Positions 39,263 to 42,842 of a stretch of DNA of 42,842 nt are shown piece after piece. The stretch spans positions 1 to 42,842 of the forward strand of contig CALZMZ010000001.1 of the NCBI GenBank assembly GCA_945788685.1, given 5' to 3'. The translations under genes were made by a program, and so were the position numbers. The notes beneath the pieces were generated by a model that saw only the letters and a program-made list of their open reading frames with translations, was not told where the DNA came from and made no database searches. Source of the stretch: Thermodesulfovibrionia bacterium (lineage in GTDB: Bacteria > Nitrospirota > Thermodesulfovibrionia > UBA6902). The stretch's first letter is position 1, and every line of letters begins with the position of its first letter.

Positions 39263-39658
39263 CTAGGATTTAATAAAGAACTTCGCAACGGAACTTCCCA
39301 GAAAAGCTCCAAAAAAATCAGCGGCAACATCACCTCCGGACGAGTATCTTCCCGGAACAAAATACTGGTGGATTTCATCAGTTACTCCATAAAAACCTGC
39401 AAAAAGAAGTGCAGCTATAAATAACGACTTCTTCAGTCCGCTTCTTCGTAAAGAAAGATACAACAAAAATGCAAGCGGAATATAAATTAATGTATGGATC
39501 ACCTTGTCGGCATTTTCAGGTATTCCATGTATACGAAAGCTCTGCTGTGATGAAAGAATAAAGATTATCCCCATATACCCGAAGGTAAAAATCCAGCACA
39601 TAATTGCACTTCTGAAATTTACATCCTGATGACTATTCATTTCAATCTTCATATCCAC
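39263..39658 (-). CDS. VanZ-like family protein
   Basis: Short multi-TM protein with GFYGVTDEIHQYFVPGRYSSGGDVAADFFGAFLGS, a VanZ-like signature. Confidence 0.85.
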   Translation of the reverse strand: MDMKIEMNSHQDVNFRSAIMCWIFTFGYMGIIFILSSQQSFRIHGIPENADKVIHTLIYIPLAFLLYLSLRRSGLKKSLFIAALLFAGFYGVTDEIHQYFVPGRYSSGGDVAADFFGAFLGSSVAKFFIKS

Positions 39659-39872
39659 TCCTGATTATACTGGTAGCAGCCACTTTATAATTGTAATTAT
39701 TATAAATACATTAGCAATAATTCCGCTAATTTGTTTTTATGAGCACGAGCCAGAAGATCTCCCCGGACAATCCTTTATTATTTTACAACAATTACAAATG
39801 AATACATAAGATGACAGGATAAATATCGCATTTCTTTGATGCAGACTGATCCGTAATATTCTTTAGAAAAGA

Positions 39873-40388
39873 TTATTTTTTATATCGTTCCAGTTCTGAT
39901 GTAAGCTTTGCCACTTCCTCTTTCAGTGCTTTCATTTTTACTTCCCTGTTTACAGCCATGTCGTAAAATTCCTGCAGATCCTTAACTTTTTTCTTAAGAT
40001 TAATCTGCATCTCGATTTTATCCGTAATATCATCAAACAATGAAACAAAATATCCTTTTTTAGGGCAATAGGCATTAACCGAGTACCACTTCCTGAATGG
40101 CTCAAAATATAAATCAAATTTAGCGGATTCTCCGGTTAAAGCAACATTCCCATATATAGTAATCAGGTCAGTTTTTGAATGTTTAATATCCGGTATTATC
40201 TCAGTTACCCTCTTACCGATAATTTCTTTATGTTTCAGGCCGGTGAAGGTTTCAAACGCGTTATTGACCTGCAGGAATATATAGTCTATTGGTTTATTTT
40301 GAGTATCAAATATAACTTCATGATATGCAAATCCTATTTGCATATGTTTAAAAAGCCTCTGAAACTCTGAATCCGTTGTCATAAGCAC
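39873..40388 (-). CDS. PAS-domain protein
   Basis: AYHEVIFDTQNKPIDYIFLQVNNAFETFTGLKHKEIIGKRVTEIIPDI, PAS-like; no catalytic domain follows. Confidence 0.8.
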   Translation of the reverse strand: MLMTTDSEFQRLFKHMQIGFAYHEVIFDTQNKPIDYIFLQVNNAFETFTGLKHKEIIGKRVTEIIPDIKHSKTDLITIYGNVALTGESAKFDLYFEPFRKWYSVNAYCPKKGYFVSLFDDITDKIEMQINLKKKVKDLQEFYDMAVNREVKMKALKEEVAKLTSELERYKK

Positions 40389-40525
40389 CCTCTCTATTCA
40401 TACTATAATACGCAAGAGAGGGAATATGTCAATAACCATACTATGCCTGACAACTCTAATTATCTATGATATTGCATTGAGCGTCATTTCCCGACTGGAC
40501 CGCCCCTGTAAGCTGAAACAGATCA

Positions 40526-40687
40526 TTATTCGTCTACTTTAGTAAAAATATCTTTTCCTGCCTGGCATTGCGGACATAGCCAGTCATCCGGCAAATCCTC
40601 AAATGCGGTCCCGGGACCAATGTTCTGTGTATAATCTCCCTCTGCCGGGTCATACACATAACCACACGGGCAGTCATATTTATCCAT
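40526..40687 (-). CDS. Rubredoxin (53 aa), not in the supplied ORF track
   Basis: Minus strand [62 protein letters not shown] upstream. Confidence 0.9.
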   Translation of the reverse strand: MDKYDCPCGYVYDPAEGDYTQNIGPGTAFEDLPDDWLCPQCQAGKDIFTKVDE

Positions 40688-41030
40688 GCGTTCCTCCTCT
40701 ACAGTTTGTTATCAAGTTTGTCGTCGCTGCTGGATCACGATTCATATTTTGTGATTAGTGAAAGCACATCTGACGAGTAATTACTGCCTCTTATTTTAAC
40801 ATGAGCCCGGATAAGTACCATGATTTATATCATAACAGGTTTGAGATTGATCGGTAACCGGGTTATCTTTTCTTTCTATTATCATCGGTCATCCATTCAA
40901 GCAATTCAAGCGGATTGATCGGGTAAACCTTTTATCTTTGCGGTCTTTACTTCAGGCCATTTGAGGAGATTAGCAATATTAAGCCACATTGTAGTAAACT
41001 TACTTTCGACTTTAGCTGATGGGGTAATAC

Positions 41031-41056
41031 AGGAACGATTGAAAAATTCTGACCCC
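41031..41056. other. Possible mobile-element-associated scar (AGGAACGATTGAAAAATTCTGACCCC)
   Basis: Resembles the GGGGTCAGAATTTTTC motif I recall around IS200/RAYT-type transposase regions. No transposase ORF is visible here. Confidence 0.25.
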
Positions 41057-41097
41057 GATATAATTTTATTTAAATCTTAATATGGAGGAATTAAAAA

Positions 41098-41424
41098 ATG
41101 GCAGAAGCAAAGGGATTGAGTAAACCGGTAAAGATGAAAAATGATCTCGCAGAGTTTCTGGGAGCTGCAGAACTTCCCAGGACAGAGATTACAAAAAAAC
41201 TCTGGGACTATATTAAAGCGAATAAACTTCAGACAAAGACTGAAAATGGAAAGCCTGAGAACGCGGGCAAATTTATTGTGGCTGATGCTAAATTGCTCCC
41301 GATCTTTAAAAACACAAAATCCACAAGTAAATCAGGCAAGGTCACTGACCTTACTCATATGAAGGAAGGCCAGACGATCAACATGATGCAGATGGCCTCT
41401 GTTGTCGGCGCTAACATAGAATAA
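41098..41424 (+). CDS. SWIB/MDM2-domain protein
   Basis: LAEFLGAAELPRTEITKKLWDYIKANKLQ...IVADAKLLPIF matches the SWIB pattern; GGAGGA RBS. Confidence 0.88.
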   Translation: MAEAKGLSKPVKMKNDLAEFLGAAELPRTEITKKLWDYIKANKLQTKTENGKPENAGKFIVADAKLLPIFKNTKSTSKSGKVTDLTHMKEGQTINMMQMASVVGANIE

Positions 41425-41481
41425 GCTGAATCATTCCCCGGGATCAGTTCCCGTTAAAGAGGAAATCAGATTTATTGAATA

Positions 41482-41597
41482 ACTGTTCCAACCGCTTGAA
41501 CAGTTCCAGCCGCTTGAGCCGTTTAACTGTTCAAGCAGTTCGAGCAGATCAAGCGATTGGAACTTTTTTGTTGAACTGTTCAAGCGGTTGAAACAGT
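41482..41597. repeat. Degenerate CAAGCGGTT-type inverted/direct repeat cluster
   Basis: ACTGTTCCAACCGCTTGAACAGTTC (41482-41506) and GAACTGTTCAAGCGGTTGAAACAGT (41573-41597) are inverted copies with one mismatch; further partial copies between. Confidence 0.85.
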
Positions 41598-41710
41598 ATT
41601 TCCCATCCTGTTTTATCAACATAAATATTGTGGTAGAATGAAGTGATGGCTTAAGTCCCCTTTTTCAGGGTATGAGATAAAAAATTATATGCATTTGAAA
41701 GAACAGAGCT

Positions 41711-42658
41711 ATGGGTAAGAAAAAGAAACGCAAGGCGGCTTCTCAGAAGAAACAGGTGGCAGCAAAAGAAAAACCTGTTCAGGAACAACCGGTAGATCAA
41801 AAAAAGAAAAAGAAGAAAAAACAGCCGGTGCTGAAGATGATGGAAAAGCCCAACTGGCTTCTTACAGGACTGGCAGCAGCAGGTATGATACTGACTGCTT
41901 ATCTTGCTGTAACCGGCTGGCTGGATAAAGCACCTGTCCTTTGTGACGATGGGAGCTCATGCGACATTGTTCAGCAGAGCAGATGGGGGACTTTTCTGGG
42001 CATTCCCACTGCTCTCCTGGGTTTTCTAACGTATGCTGTTCTTGGATATGTCGGTTTCCGGATCCGCAATCCCGGGACTCACTGGAAATCAGCATGGACA
42101 GTCTCAATGATTGGTCTGGGCTACAGTATATATCTGATAGTCATTTCAATGGTCGTGATACAGGCAGCCTGCGTCTACTGCATAGCTTCGTTTACTATCA
42201 TGACCATCATCTTTGGGGTAATAACGTTCCAGCGCCCAAAGGAACTGCCAAAATTCAATTTTACTTCCTTCGCAGGTCAGACTGTAATCATAACAGCGGT
42301 AATCGTGGGGGGAATGCATCTGCACTACAGCGGTGTTTTCGATCCAATGGCCGGGCCTGAAGACCCCTTTCTCAGGGGACTGGCCGATCATCTTACACTG
42401 GATCAGGCCATTATGTATGGAGCATACTGGTGACCTGCATGCGTGGAACAGAAGGATCTGTTCGGGGCATCAGCTGAAAGATTTCCCTATGTAGAGTGTT
42501 CTCCTCAGGGCCGCGGAGGACCAAAGGCATCTGTATGCATACGGGAAAAAATCAAATCCTATCCTACATGGATCATAAAGGGCAAAACTTATCTGGGAAT
42601 ACTCGAGCCAGACCGGCTTGCTACCCTTTCAGGATATGTACATGAGGGAAACAGGTAA
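41711..42658 (+). CDS. VKOR-thioredoxin fusion with in-frame TGA at 42431-42433, candidate selenoprotein (315 aa if read through)
   Basis: VKOR motifs CDDGSSCDIV and CVYC; then MYGAYW-[TGA]-PACVEQKDLFGASAERFPYVECSP...SYPTWIIKGKTYLG in one uninterrupted frame. Confidence 0.82.
42439..42470 (+). promoter_or_regulatory. Bacterial SECIS-like hairpin candidate
   Basis: GAACAGA-AGGA-TCTGTTC (42446-42463) on an ATGC/GCAT lower stem (42439-42442/42467-42470), starting 5 nt after the TGA. Confidence 0.7.
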
Positions 42659-42842
42659 GTAATTATCCATTCGGGAACATTTTCCACCTGATCAACGATC
42701 AAAAAAACTTATTATGCCCCCGTTATGAAACTAATATCTAAGTATTAATGATCCTCAATTACTCTGATTTTTAAGGACTTATCTGTATTGTCATTATTCA
42801 AAGCAATTTATAAATAGCAATATATCTTCCTGTAATCAATAG

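Noticed and set aside
40930-41010. Minus-strand fragment (MWLNIANLLKWPEVKTAKIKG; NPLELLEWMTDDNRKKR) as a transposase remnant
   Set aside because: Suggestive but too short and frame-broken to assign to a family.
41431-41622. 63-aa minus ORF (LEQLNGSSGWNCSSGWN)
   Set aside because: Produced by translating the CAAGCGGTT repeat cluster.
41862-42391. Antisense and alternate-frame ORFs over the VKOR gene
   Set aside because: Shadow ORFs; the VKOR frame has clear family motifs.
42431-42433. TGA as a genome-wide reassigned sense codon
   Set aside because: Several intact genes in the window end in TGA (e.g. 1528, 6540), so general reassignment is unlikely.

Overview
This window is dominated by a multiheme c-type cytochrome / extracellular electron transfer (EET) locus (about 7.7-39.1 kb). 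I counted roughly 116 canonical CXXCH motifs across 11 proteins, plus several non-canonical CX3CH, CX4CH, CX5CH and CXCH sites. Layout: (i) a left flank with a truncated CNT-type nucleoside transporter, a gliding-type ABC transporter operon (ATPase, permease, GldG-like, DUF4340-like) and a SurA_N-like protein; (ii) a minus-strand operon (23862->8712) with two OmcS-like cytochromes at its ends, and between them NHL and YVTN beta-propellers, a large outer-membrane beta-barrel candidate, three CsgG/GNA1162-like proteins, a PPIase lipoprotein, a 26-heme lipoprotein and a 16-heme cytochrome; (iii) a sigma54-type response regulator whose upstream histidine kinase survives only as a decayed remnant, lying next to a good -24/-12 promoter for the OmcS-like operon; (iv) a plus-strand, tandemly duplicated five-gene cytochrome bc module (8-heme-site membrane cytochrome, cytochrome b, 3-heme anchored cytochrome, NHL propeller, 18/20-heme cytochrome); (v) a right flank with VanZ-like, PAS, rubredoxin (not in the ORF track), SWIB and VKOR genes. 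The most surprising single observation is in the VKOR-thioredoxin fusion. It is split by an in-frame TGA exactly at the first Cys of the thioredoxin CXXC (AYW-U-PAC-VEQK). A perfect 7-bp hairpin with an AGGA loop lies 19 nt downstream, so this is a strong selenocysteine candidate. All family assignments come from reading motifs; no database search was run.
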